Shown one piece after another: positions 30,340 to 38,288 of a stretch of DNA of 43,505 bases. Position 1 is the first letter of the stretch, and every line of letters begins with the position of its first letter. Below the pieces are notes generated by a model. It saw nothing but the letters and a program-made list of their open reading frames with translations, ran no database searches and was not told the DNA's origin. The translations under genes and the position numbers were made by a program. Origin of the DNA: a virus. The DNA lies in the IMG/VR virus record IMGVR_UViG_3300042362_000136, positions 1-43,505 of that record; one strand, written 5' to 3'.

Positions 30340-32859
30340 ATGCCTAACCTGACGCTCACTGTTCAAGGACGGTTGATAACACTCACTGTTCAAAACAGGG
30401 AGATTGTTCTGGAGACTGGTCGTGGAAAATCAGCGTATCAATCCTACCGCGACACAACGGACGATGATCCGCCTCTTTCGGAGGCATCGTGGGTGGATTC
30501 GCTAAAAGGCGAAGCCGGGGAGCCGGGGGAACCTGGCGAAGCCGGACCTCCGGGAACGAACGCCACCCCAATCGTCAGTATAGAGGATGATGGTGATGGA
30601 AATCTCACGATTGAAACAGAGGATGACACCTTTGGTCCATTTGCGTTGAAGGGGGCTACCGGAAAATCGGCCTATCAATCCTACTTGGACACCACGACCG
30701 ACGATCCAGTTCTCACTGAAGAAGAATGGTCTCAAGGTGGTGGTGGTGGCGGCGATTACCTCCCGCTTGCGGGTGGCGTGATGGACACGGGGGCGGAGAT
30801 CGCCTTCGATAATTACGCCAGAATTCGTCAGACGCCGAACGACTACGGGCTTGATCAGGTCTGCTCTGTTGACTATGTGCATCGTTGGAAGAACGGGTCG
30901 CTTTACATTTTGGATCAGAGTGAGGGCATCCGTTCCGTCCAATACGGTCTCACATCTCCGACTGAGTATTTTGACAGCAGCCAAGGTTACCTTGTCGGGT
31001 GTCGATTTACCCTAGACGATGGAACCGTCTTTGAATGCACAGACAACACCGAGGGTGCTGCTGTGTGGGTGGACGTTACTCCAGTTGAACCGGACGACTC
31101 GCGCCTGTCGGACGCTCGCACGCCAACCAGTCACAGCCACGCGATCAGCGACGTGACGAGTCTCCAGACCACGCTCGACGGTAAAGCCTCGACGAGTCAC
31201 AGCCACGGTAATTTGACTAACGCCGGGGCTATTGGATCGACCTCGGGATTGCCGATCAAGACCGGGACGAGCGGTGTTCTTGAGGCGGGGGCTTTTGGTT
31301 CCTCGGCGGGACAATTCGCGGAAGGCAACCACACGCATAGCAATGCGACGACAGGATCTGCCGGATTCCTTTCCGCCTCCGATAAGAGTAAGCTGGACGG
31401 CATCGCTAGCGGCGCGGAAGTCAACGTCAATGCGGATTGGAATGCCGAGAGCGGGGACTCTCAAATCCTCAACAAGCCTACCCTTGGCGGGGCCGCCGCG
31501 CTCAATGTCGGAACCACCGCCGGAACCGTCGCGGCTGGCGATCACAGCCACGCCCAACTTCACGACGCGGTCACGGTTTCCGATTCAAGCAGCATCGACC
31601 TAACGCTGACAGGGCAGCAAATTTCAGCCTCCGCCATTTTCGGAACGACTAGCGGCACGATCTGCCAAGGGAACGACTCACGCCTAAGCGATGCACGCAC
31701 TCCAACGGCGCACACACATTCTGGCGATACTCTTGGGGCACTTGAGAAACTCACCTTCGACACAACCCCCGCTGGCACTTTATCGGCGGCTGGGGAAATG
31801 CAGTGGAATCCCGATTTTGAAACGATTGATGTTCAACTCAATGGATTCATTCTGCACACAGGACAGCATGTCGTTTACCACGTCAAAAACAGCACAGCCA
31901 GCACCATCGCGAAGGGTGTTCCGGTCATGTTCGCCGGAACCACTGGCAACAGTGGAAAGCTCAATATCAAGCCGTGGGATGGAATTGGACCTGCTACCTA
32001 TTTCATGGGGTTGACCGCGGAATCGCTTACAACTGGAAGCGAGGGTTTCGTCATTGCGTTTGGAAAGCTGACCGGGATTCAGACCAACGGCGGGAACTAT
32101 AGCGAATCGTGGGTTGACGGGGAAATCATTTACGCCGGGGCTTCGGCAGGGACTCTTACGAAAACCGCACCTGCGTTTACAAGCCCGTTCGTCCAAGTGC
32201 TTGCCGTTGTCAATGCTCACGCAAGCAATGGGATTATTTTCGTCCGTCCGAATTATTACCAGCAACACAGCCACGGTAATTTGACCAACGCCGGGGCGAT
32301 TGGCTCAACATCTGGACTCCCAATTAAAACTGGAACCAGCGGAGTTTTGGAGGCTGGAGCTTTCGGAACTAACGCAGGGCAGTTTTCAGAAGGTAACCAT
32401 GCCCATGGAAATGTCACCAGCGCGGGAGCAATCGGGACAACGGCGAACCGCCCGGTCAAAACCGGAACAAGTGGCGTTTTGGAGGCTGGATCTGCAATGC
32501 TTGGATCGCTTGGCCTCGTCATCGACGGAGCAGGGTCCGCGATAACGACTGGCGTCAAAGGATACCTGCGAGTGCCATATTCCTGCACGATCAATTCCGT
32601 CGAGATCGTCGCCGATCAATCCGGCAGCATCGTGATTGATATCTGGCGGGACACCTATGCGAACTTTCCGCCAACCGTTTCGGATACCATTGTCGCCTCG
32701 GCGAAACCAACTCTGTCCTCTGCTCAAAAGAATCAAGACACGACACTGACGGGGTGGGCAACCTTGCTTCCCGAAGGTGACTACCTCGCTTTCAATGTCG
32801 ATTCCTCGGCGACTGTAACACGCGTCGCACTAACCATCAAAGTGACTCGGACGCTATGA
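30340..32859 (+). CDS. Tail fibre protein with collagen-like and His-x-His repeat modules
   Basis: An 839-aa fibre. Order: N-terminal head with LTVQGR/LTVQNR strands; a module GKSAYQSYRDTTDDDP; a collagen-like stretch GEAGEPGEPGEAGPPG (about 57-72); a second GKSAYQSYLDTTTDDP module; a poly-Gly linker; then repeated SDARTPTSHSH and SHGNLTNAGAIGS modules, with HxH motifs that in T4 gp37-like fibres bind metal along the trimer. DNA copies at 31201-31299 and 32269-32367 encode the same 33 residues. The C-terminal ~120 residues form a distinct tip (likely receptor-binding). Its stop overlaps the next start. Confidence 0.85.
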   Translation: MPNLTLTVQGRLITLTVQNREIVLETGRGKSAYQSYRDTTDDDPPLSEASWVDSLKGEAGEPGEPGEAGPPGTNATPIVSIEDDGDGNLTIETEDDTFGPFALKGATGKSAYQSYLDTTTDDPVLTEEEWSQGGGGGGDYLPLAGGVMDTGAEIAFDNYARIRQTPNDYGLDQVCSVDYVHRWKNGSLYILDQSEGIRSVQYGLTSPTEYFDSSQGYLVGCRFTLDDGTVFECTDNTEGAAVWVDVTPVEPDDSRLSDARTPTSHSHAISDVTSLQTTLDGKASTSHSHGNLTNAGAIGSTSGLPIKTGTSGVLEAGAFGSSAGQFAEGNHTHSNATTGSAGFLSASDKSKLDGIASGAEVNVNADWNAESGDSQILNKPTLGGAAALNVGTTAGTVAAGDHSHAQLHDAVTVSDSSSIDLTLTGQQISASAIFGTTSGTICQGNDSRLSDARTPTAHTHSGDTLGALEKLTFDTTPAGTLSAAGEMQWNPDFETIDVQLNGFILHTGQHVVYHVKNSTASTIAKGVPVMFAGTTGNSGKLNIKPWDGIGPATYFMGLTAESLTTGSEGFVIAFGKLTGIQTNGGNYSESWVDGEIIYAGASAGTLTKTAPAFTSPFVQVLAVVNAHASNGIIFVRPNYYQQHSHGNLTNAGAIGSTSGLPIKTGTSGVLEAGAFGTNAGQFSEGNHAHGNVTSAGAIGTTANRPVKTGTSGVLEAGSAMLGSLGLVIDGAGSAITTGVKGYLRVPYSCTINSVEIVADQSGSIVIDIWRDTYANFPPTVSDTIVASAKPTLSSAQKNQDTTLTGWATLLPEGDYLAFNVDSSATVTRVALTIKVTRTL
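31201..31299 (+). repeat. Fibre module repeat, copy A
   Basis: 99 bp (33 codons: SHGNLTNAGAIG...VLEAGAFG). The second copy is at 32269-32367, with identical amino acids but many synonymous differences. Confidence 0.88.
32269..32367 (+). repeat. Fibre module repeat, copy B
   Basis: 99 bp, partner of 31201-31299. Synonymous divergence from copy A shows the amino-acid sequence is conserved by selection or that the copies are old. Confidence 0.88.
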
Positions 32860-33179
32860 CCATCGAAGAAAAAAGAACCGAGCTGGCAATCGCATGGCAA
32901 GACTGCCCTGCGCTTTTCCGCGATTCGTTCCAGCCTATCTTCGAAGCGGTCGTCCTCCTCCTCGACGAGGGGCAAGAGGAACTGGCACGCGATGCGGTCG
33001 CGGCGATTCCGACTCCGTTGGATTTCGACGCGGAAAGCCAAGCGCAATTTGAGGAAACGAAAGCGGCATTTGTGGCGGGCCTTGACGAGCTAATCGCGAT
33101 TCGCGATGCCGAAGATCCAACCAAGTCACCCGAATATATCGCCGCCTACTTGACCGCTCAGGAAAATCGATTGAAATGA
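32856..33179 (+). CDS. Small protein after the tail fibre (possible fibre assembly factor)
   Basis: A 107-aa acidic helical protein (EKRTELAIAWQDCPALFRDSFQPIFEAVVLLLDEGQEELARDAVAAI). Small helical genes coupled directly to fibre genes are often chaperones for fibre trimerisation; that is the inference here, no family is recognised. Overlaps both neighbours by 4 bp (ATGA). Confidence 0.62.
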   Translation: MTIEEKRTELAIAWQDCPALFRDSFQPIFEAVVLLLDEGQEELARDAVAAIPTPLDFDAESQAQFEETKAAFVAGLDELIAIRDAEDPTKSPEYIAAYLTAQENRLK

Positions 33180-34228
33180 TTGTTTCCGTTCCAACCATGT
33201 CCCTTCCGGCGTTTCCAAACAACGCGAGCGCCGCTCCCGCGATTGCCTCGGGAACCAACTTCGATTTGAATGCGGCGGGGGCATCCGTTGCGTATATCGG
33301 ACAGATGCCTTCGACGCAAACAATTAGTCGCGTCTTTTTTCGTGTGGCATCAGCAACGCAGGGCTGCACTGTGTTGGTCAGGCTTGAGGAAGTAGGAACT
33401 GGAGACGGGTTGCCAAATAGCACACTCATCCACGCCAACGCATCCGCAAGCATCACTATCGCTAACGGGGCGGGGAACTACGAAGTGTCTTATACTCCGT
33501 TCCCAGTTAATCGGGGGAAACTTTTTGCGCTTGTCATCCAGCATGATTTGAGTTTGCCTAACCCGATAGCAATTCGATTCGGAAACTTCCTGGACGACAA
33601 TCACGGTTCCGGTCTTCCCTATTTCCTTGATTCGGGGACGCACGTTGCGACTCTCGCTCCATGCTTTGGGATTGGGACTTCCGGTTCTGCGGTGCCGTTG
33701 CGTCATATGTGGCCAATCATCGACGCGGGACTCGAGACCTTCAATTCTGGAAGCACTCCCGACACTCGGGGTAACAAAATCACGATCAATGCGAAGGTGC
33801 GCGTTTGCGGATTGCGCGTTTGGGCAGATTTGGACGCGACCGCAAAGGCAATTCTCTATGGTTCCAACGGATCAACAATTCTTGCTAGCGCGAACCTGTT
33901 TGCTAACATACCTCCAGATACTGCCGCATTCCCGAACGATGCGCTTTTTACCTCGGCGGTAGAATTGAATCCCGGCACCTATTACATTGCTGTGGAGGCG
34001 ACATCGGGAACCAATATCGGTCTTGGGGTCTTGACTTTTTACGACTCAACTTGGCGACCAGGTTCTCCGTTCGGAGGGGCGGATGTTGTATACGCGACCT
34101 GCACACAGACGCCATCATCCACAAGTAGCTGGAACGACACCGCTACCAACAAGCAAGCCATGATATCCCTTCTTATCGACGGAATCGACAACGGAGCTAG
34201 TGAGACCTCCTACACTTTCGCAAGCTAA
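33176..34228 (+). CDS. Putative receptor-binding / adsorption protein
   Basis: A 350-aa protein with a beta-sandwich appearance, two repeated halves of similar plan (strand SRVFFRVASATQGCTVLVRLEEVG, and later VCGLRVWADLDATAKAILYG; both then carry a NRGKLFALVI- or NPGTYYIAVE-type strand). Such modules resemble carbohydrate-binding domains of tail-tip proteins. The first ~10 residues (MIVSVPTMSLP) may not be translated. No specific family is named. It is the last gene of the tail block, coupled to the small helical gene upstream, and is followed by the lysis promoter. Confidence 0.62.
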   Translation: MIVSVPTMSLPAFPNNASAAPAIASGTNFDLNAAGASVAYIGQMPSTQTISRVFFRVASATQGCTVLVRLEEVGTGDGLPNSTLIHANASASITIANGAGNYEVSYTPFPVNRGKLFALVIQHDLSLPNPIAIRFGNFLDDNHGSGLPYFLDSGTHVATLAPCFGIGTSGSAVPLRHMWPIIDAGLETFNSGSTPDTRGNKITINAKVRVCGLRVWADLDATAKAILYGSNGSTILASANLFANIPPDTAAFPNDALFTSAVELNPGTYYIAVEATSGTNIGLGVLTFYDSTWRPGSPFGGADVVYATCTQTPSSTSSWNDTATNKQAMISLLIDGIDNGASETSYTFAS

Positions 34229-34249
34229 GGGTTTACTTATCTGACAGGA

Positions 34250-34278
34250 TTGACTTACTAATTTACGGGAAATTTAAT
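34250..34278 (+). promoter_or_regulatory. Lysis cassette promoter
   Basis: TTGACT (34250-34255), 17-bp spacer, TTTAAT (34273-34278), 3 bp to ATG 34282; alternative -10 TTAATA with an 18-bp spacer. Leaderless either way. Confidence 0.5.
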
Positions 34279-34281
34279 AGT

Positions 34282-35241
34282 ATGGAAAACACAATTGTAG
34301 CGCATGATCGTTCCGCGTTGTTCACCCATCTTTGGTATCTTGCTCAAAAAGATTCCAATGAGTTTGTCTACTTTAAAGGGTTGACCGATGAGGAACGCCA
34401 GAATGTGATGAATCTCATCACGGACGTTCTTGACGTGGAACGCCGCCAGATTGTCGGTGAACGACTCAAACCCGTCATATCTGAACCTATTCCGACTACT
34501 CAGCAAGTTCCGGTGGTCCCCGCGTCCACGACGCTCCCACTTCACGACCCTTCGCAGTATTCTTTCGGGAAGGGCGAGCTTTGGATTCCTTGGGCGCAAC
34601 GCTTTGCCGCAGGACCGAAACGCGGAGAATATCCCCGCAAGTATCCTTCCGGTCTCATCGTTCATTGGACGGCTGGACATCGCAACGGACTGAAAGCCGG
34701 GATGGATTTCATGCGGACAAGTGGGATGCTTTACCTGATGATTGACAAGGACGGCAACCTCGGTCAAAGCGATCCCCTCAACTTCCATGGCTACCACGCT
34801 GGGAACTCTTCGCACCCATCGGTCAAGGGCTACGTTTCGGATGACTTCGCCGGGGTGGAGCTTCAAGCCGCGGGCAATCTCCGCGCAAACGGCGGGCACT
34901 ACTACCCGTGGTGGGACAACGGAAAGCTCGACCCGAAAAATCGAATCCCGCACGAAGAGGTCATCACGGTCAGCGCACGCGATAATATCTCGGCGGGGCA
35001 CTATCACCTCTACACGCTTCCACAAATGCTCGCGCTTCGGAAGCTCGTCGCGTGGCTTCACCTCAACAACCCTGACGTGTTCTCAATCGACCGGGTTCTT
35101 GGACATGACGAAGTGAGTCCCGGTAGGAAGAGTGATCCGGGTGGCGCATTGAACTTGGAGGGAGACAGTCTCACAATGAAGGAGTTTCGTGCCGTGTGCT
35201 TTGCAGACGTTGCGAAAATCAAAGCAGCCGCAAAAGGTTGA
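34282..35241 (+). CDS. Endolysin: N-acetylmuramoyl-L-alanine amidase
   Basis: A 319-aa zinc amidase of the amidase_2/PGRP type. It cuts the bond between MurNAc and L-Ala in peptidoglycan. Putative zinc ligands are His128 (GLIVHWTAG), His275 (VLGHDEVSPGRK) and Asp285 (KSDPGGAL), in the usual order; Lys283 fits the family's catalytic Lys. Residues 1-95 form an extra N-terminal region containing a helical part and a Pro-rich linker (EPIPTTQQVPVVPASTT), possibly for substrate or wall binding. No signal peptide is seen, so release depends on the holin gene 5 bp downstream. Confidence 0.92.
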   Translation: MENTIVAHDRSALFTHLWYLAQKDSNEFVYFKGLTDEERQNVMNLITDVLDVERRQIVGERLKPVISEPIPTTQQVPVVPASTTLPLHDPSQYSFGKGELWIPWAQRFAAGPKRGEYPRKYPSGLIVHWTAGHRNGLKAGMDFMRTSGMLYLMIDKDGNLGQSDPLNFHGYHAGNSSHPSVKGYVSDDFAGVELQAAGNLRANGGHYYPWWDNGKLDPKNRIPHEEVITVSARDNISAGHYHLYTLPQMLALRKLVAWLHLNNPDVFSIDRVLGHDEVSPGRKSDPGGALNLEGDSLTMKEFRAVCFADVAKIKAAAKG

Positions 35242-35246
35242 CGCCC

Positions 35247-35588
35247 ATGCAAACTGTTCCAAAACCAATGGAGCCAATCAACCCGCTTTCTGCTGACTTG
35301 AAAATCGCTAGCTATCTCGCTGGAGCGGCCATGCTTGGGTTGCTTAGTGCGCTGGCATCAGTCCTTGGCAACGAATCGAAAGCCCTCACTGTTCGAGTGA
35401 TTTGTGCCTATCTTCTTGCTGGTGCGTTGGTGTCTGCCGGAATTACCTTCCTTCTGGTCCAACACTATGGGTTCTCCTACTTTCTTCTCGGCGTTGCCAT
35501 TTTCGCTGGATACAAAGCATTCGATACTCTCGCGTTGATCGGTATCGCCATCAGCAACCTAGTCAAACGCTTCCTCGCGAAGAAATGA
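35247..35588 (+). CDS. Holin (LydA-like, three transmembrane segments)
   Basis: A 113-aa protein with about three transmembrane helices (near 22-40, 48-66 and 70-100), a short soluble N-terminus and a Lys/Arg end (VKRFLAKK). SAGITFLLVQHYGFSYFLLGVAIFAGYKAFDTL resembles the P1 LydA-type holin family (GxxxGxxxFxxL helix). It would permeabilise the inner membrane at the set time. ATG 35247 follows the amidase stop by 5 bp; the next gene overlaps its stop (ATGA), forming a coupled lysis unit. Confidence 0.85.
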   Translation: MQTVPKPMEPINPLSADLKIASYLAGAAMLGLLSALASVLGNESKALTVRVICAYLLAGALVSAGITFLLVQHYGFSYFLLGVAIFAGYKAFDTLALIGIAISNLVKRFLAKK

Positions 35589-36175
35589 AAACGCTGCGCC
35601 AACGAATCTCCGGGTATCTTCACACCATCTTGATTGTTTTAGGTGGTTTGAGCATTCCAATTTACCTTGCGGAGCGTTGCAGCTACAGTAATGAGCGAGA
35701 GAAGTTTTCCCTCTCACTTCATGCAGCGGACGCTGGCAGGTGGTATTGGAATCTTGAAACCAACGAACTTTTTTGGGACGATCAGATGTTCATCCTGTTT
35801 GGTCGTATCAAAGAACACTGGACTCCAAACTACGGAGGGTTTGAAGCCGCGATCTACCCGGAGGATAGGGATCGAGTAACTGCTCGCGTTCTCAAAGCAA
35901 TTGATGAGCGTGGAGGGTATCAAGACATTTTCAGAATCGTCACTGCCTCTGGTGAAGTTCGTGAAATTCGTGCCGCCGCGATGGTGAGCAAGGACGGTAA
36001 ACACATGACGGGTATCAATCTGCCAGCCATCCATCGCAACGGTAACTTCAAGACAGGGCTGAAGCCTAGGAGTGTGGAAGCACCACCGAACTCTGGCCCG
36101 TCTCCAGTCATGCCGGATTTCGATGAGGCTACCGACTTAGACCGTGTTGCTGGCCGTGTTGGCACGGGGGGCTGA
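35585..36175 (+). CDS. Membrane-anchored PAS-domain protein
   Basis: A 196-aa protein. Residues 11-29 form one hydrophobic segment (YLHTILIVLGGLSIPIYLA); residues ~41-145 read as a PAS fold of the PAS_3 class: DAGRWYWNLETNELFWDDQMFILFG, then AAIYPEDRDRVTARVLKAIDERGGYQDIFRIVTASGEVREIRAAA and MTGIN. The C-terminal ~50 residues are Pro-rich and disordered. There is no kinase, cyclase or HTH domain. It overlaps the holin gene by 4 bp, so it is a lysis-cassette member where spanins normally lie; one N-terminal TM with a soluble domain would be compatible with sensing or lysis control. No lipobox was seen. Confidence 0.78.
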   Translation: MKTLRQRISGYLHTILIVLGGLSIPIYLAERCSYSNEREKFSLSLHAADAGRWYWNLETNELFWDDQMFILFGRIKEHWTPNYGGFEAAIYPEDRDRVTARVLKAIDERGGYQDIFRIVTASGEVREIRAAAMVSKDGKHMTGINLPAIHRNGNFKTGLKPRSVEAPPNSGPSPVMPDFDEATDLDRVAGRVGTGG

Positions 36176-36184
36176 AATTTTTAC

Positions 36185-36212
36185 TTGCAAAGAAAAACGG
36201 CTAAGGTAGAGT
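36185..36212 (+). promoter_or_regulatory. Right-arm promoter A (CTTGCAAAGAAAA type)
   Basis: TTGCAA (36185-36190) in the extended element CTTGCAAAGAAAA, 16-bp spacer, TAGAGT (36207-36212), 8 bp to ATG 36221. The same extended element is at 36548 and 38966. Confidence 0.55.
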
Positions 36213-36220
36213 CGGGGTCA

Positions 36221-36523
36221 ATGAGAACCCTACTACCAAAGCCGCGCAAAGCGTATCAGCCTCCGCAAGTCGTTACCGTTGATCTTGAGTCCGCTCGTTA
36301 CTGGGCGAAGTTTGCTGCCGGGGAAACTCGCGCCTCGCTCTGGACGGATGTGGTGAAGAAACTGGAACGCGCCGAACGCGAGGGGCGAGATGTTGAGTGC
36401 CGCTGGCATTCCGTCAAGTCTCGGAGACATCCCGGCTTTCCAAGTCACGGGCTACTGGAAGTTGCCCCAGCCCCTGCCCCGCCAAAGCTGAAGTTCCGTT
36501 CTAGAAGGAGACCGGGGGAATAA
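36221..36523 (+). CDS. Hypothetical basic protein
   Basis: A 100-aa Arg/Pro-rich protein (MRTLLPKPRKAYQPPQVVTVDLES...EGRDVECRWHSVKSRRHPGF... ending RSRRRPGE). No family recognised; the composition suggests nucleic-acid binding but no motif is visible. ATG 36221 is used because a promoter occupies 36185-36212. It is the first gene of the right arm and is followed by a palindrome and a second promoter of the same type. Confidence 0.62.
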   Translation: MRTLLPKPRKAYQPPQVVTVDLESARYWAKFAAGETRASLWTDVVKKLERAEREGRDVECRWHSVKSRRHPGFPSHGLLEVAPAPAPPKLKFRSRRRPGE

Positions 36524-36524
36524 T

Positions 36525-36540
36525 TTGCACGAAAGTGCAA
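36525..36540. promoter_or_regulatory. Dispersed palindrome, copy 9
   Basis: TTGCACGAAAGTGCAA (TTT/AAA flanks complete an 18-bp frame). One base after a stop codon and 8 bp upstream of the -35 box at 36549. Confidence 0.85.
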
Positions 36541-36548
36541 AAAACCGC

Positions 36549-36576
36549 TTGCAAAGAAAAAAAGACACTTTAGAGT
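36549..36576 (+). promoter_or_regulatory. Right-arm promoter B (CTTGCAAAGAAAA type)
   Basis: TTGCAA (36549-36554) in CTTGCAAAGAAAA, 16-bp spacer, TAGAGT (36571-36576); predicted start near 36583, leader of about 26 nt to ATG 36609. Confidence 0.55.
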
Positions 36577-36608
36577 TACCTTGCTCACAGTAGAAGAGCA
36601 TCATACGA

Positions 36609-38270
36609 ATGAACACTAGCGATCAATACAAGAAGGAACTCGGCATTCTGAGCAAGTCAGGATGCGGAGTCATGTTCACCCGGACGCGGGAACCCTACCG
36701 CGCAATGGAAGCGGTCAAAGAAATGGCTTTCTCGGAAGCCGTTCCTTTCGGGCAGTGGGATGCCGTCAATGGGTGGCGCGTCTATCGTCCGTCTGACGCA
36801 CCGGGAACCAAGCCGCACAATCAGAAGACGCTTGATCCGCTCGCCGCGATGAAGTGGTTGATGAACGTGGACGGTGGATGGGAACCGGAGGGTTGGCAAG
36901 CCCCCGGATACTTCGTCATGCACGCTATCCATCCGTGGCTGGAGAAAGCCCCGGCGATGGTCGAGCTTCTTCGCCAATACGTTCGTGTGTTCCCGACCAT
37001 GAGCAAGAAAATGCGGATGGTTGTTGTGGTCCCAGAACACGTTAGTCTTCCAGACGAGATTCAGCACGACATCCCCACGGTGGACTTCGACCTCCCCTCA
37101 ATCGAGGAGATGAGTTCACTCTTCCACTACATCGTGGAAAGCTCAGTGCCGGAAGGTCAAGTCGTCCCCGAAATCTACACTAAGGGTGAGCGCGAAACCA
37201 TCGCGGCTGCGGCTGGCGGGTTGACGCAGATGGAGGCAGAACTCGCCTTCTCCCGAGCAATCATTGAGAATAAGAACCCGGAGGATTCCGTAGATGAGAT
37301 TCCTTTCGAGAAGTTCAACGGAACCGTCCTTGATGCCAAGACCGAAGTGGTCAAGCAGTCTGAGGTTCTGGAACTCATGGAACCCGTTGACATGAGTGAA
37401 GTCGGTGGGCTGGATGCACTGAAGGAGTGGATCAATAACGCTGCCGTCGCGTTCACTGAAGAGGCTCGTAATTTCGGTGTGGATGCTCCTGCTGGAATCG
37501 CGGCAGTTGGTCCTCCGGGGACCGGAAAGACTCTCATTGGAAAAGCTATCGCAACTACCCTCGGTCAACCTTTGGTCAAGTTCGATGTGTCCAAGTGCTT
37601 CGGTTCGCTGGTAGGTCAGTCGGAAAGCCGCGTTCGTTCTGCCTTGAAGCAACTGGAAGCGATGGGGCGAGTCACCGTCCTCTTCGATGAAATCGACAAG
37701 TCCCTCGGTGGTTCCCATCAAAGTGGCGGCGACTCCGGTGTTTCCCGCCGCGTCCTCGGAGCCATCCTGACATTCATGCAGGAAACCAAGGCTCCGATCT
37801 TCCCGATCTATACCGCCAACCGAACCGACTCGCTTCCACCGGAACTGCTCCGCAAGGGTCGTCTCGATGAGGTGTTCGCAGTGATGCCGCCGAACAGGGA
37901 GGAACGCGAAGCCATCCTTCGCATCCACCTCAAGAAGCGCAAGCAGAACGTCCGAAAGATCAAAGACCTTGACGTTGCTGTTCGCGCCTCTCGCGGATAC
38001 GTCTCCGCTGAGTTGGAGGCTGCGGTTAAGGAAGCAGTGAAGGTCGCGTTCGTCCGCAAGGAGGACGTTAGCGGCAAGCTCATCGCAGAGATGCTTGGTG
38101 AGATGCGTCCGCTTGCGGAAGCGTTCCCAGAAGATTTCGCCCGTATGAGTGAGTGGGCTAAGAACAACGCCCGTCTCGCCTCTACTCCCTCGGAGGAGGA
38201 CGAAGCTAATGAGGACGCTCCCTCACTTGCGGAAGTCCCTGCCCCCCGTCGTCGCCGCATCGGTCAATAA
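36609..38270 (+). CDS. AAA+ ATPase (Ycf46/FtsH-class)
   Basis: A 553-aa ATPase. The N-terminal ~260 residues (ILSKSGCGVMFTRTREPYRAMEAVKEMA...) parallel the non-ATPase half of Ycf46-type proteins. The AAA+ module has Walker A GPPGTGKT (301-308), Walker B VLFDEID (357-363), sensor-1-like TANR (402-405) and the PPELLRKGRLDE arginine-finger region (410-421). The C-terminus is an Arg/Pro-rich tail (PAPRRRRIGQ). It would act as a hexameric remodelling motor; the substrate is unknown. With the DUF1257 and DUF2997 genes downstream it forms a conserved grouping I associate with Ycf46-like ATPases in cyanobacteria and some phages. Confidence 0.85.
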   Translation: MNTSDQYKKELGILSKSGCGVMFTRTREPYRAMEAVKEMAFSEAVPFGQWDAVNGWRVYRPSDAPGTKPHNQKTLDPLAAMKWLMNVDGGWEPEGWQAPGYFVMHAIHPWLEKAPAMVELLRQYVRVFPTMSKKMRMVVVVPEHVSLPDEIQHDIPTVDFDLPSIEEMSSLFHYIVESSVPEGQVVPEIYTKGERETIAAAAGGLTQMEAELAFSRAIIENKNPEDSVDEIPFEKFNGTVLDAKTEVVKQSEVLELMEPVDMSEVGGLDALKEWINNAAVAFTEEARNFGVDAPAGIAAVGPPGTGKTLIGKAIATTLGQPLVKFDVSKCFGSLVGQSESRVRSALKQLEAMGRVTVLFDEIDKSLGGSHQSGGDSGVSRRVLGAILTFMQETKAPIFPIYTANRTDSLPPELLRKGRLDEVFAVMPPNREEREAILRIHLKKRKQNVRKIKDLDVAVRASRGYVSAELEAAVKEAVKVAFVRKEDVSGKLIAEMLGEMRPLAEAFPEDFARMSEWAKNNARLASTPSEEDEANEDAPSLAEVPAPRRRRIGQ

Positions 38271-38288
38271 TCAACCAGCAACACTGCC

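Noticed and set aside
36131-36160. CCGTG-TTGG-CACGG hairpin after the PAS gene as a terminator
   Set aside because: The stem is short, lies within the coding sequence and is separated from the T tract by GGGGCTGAAA.
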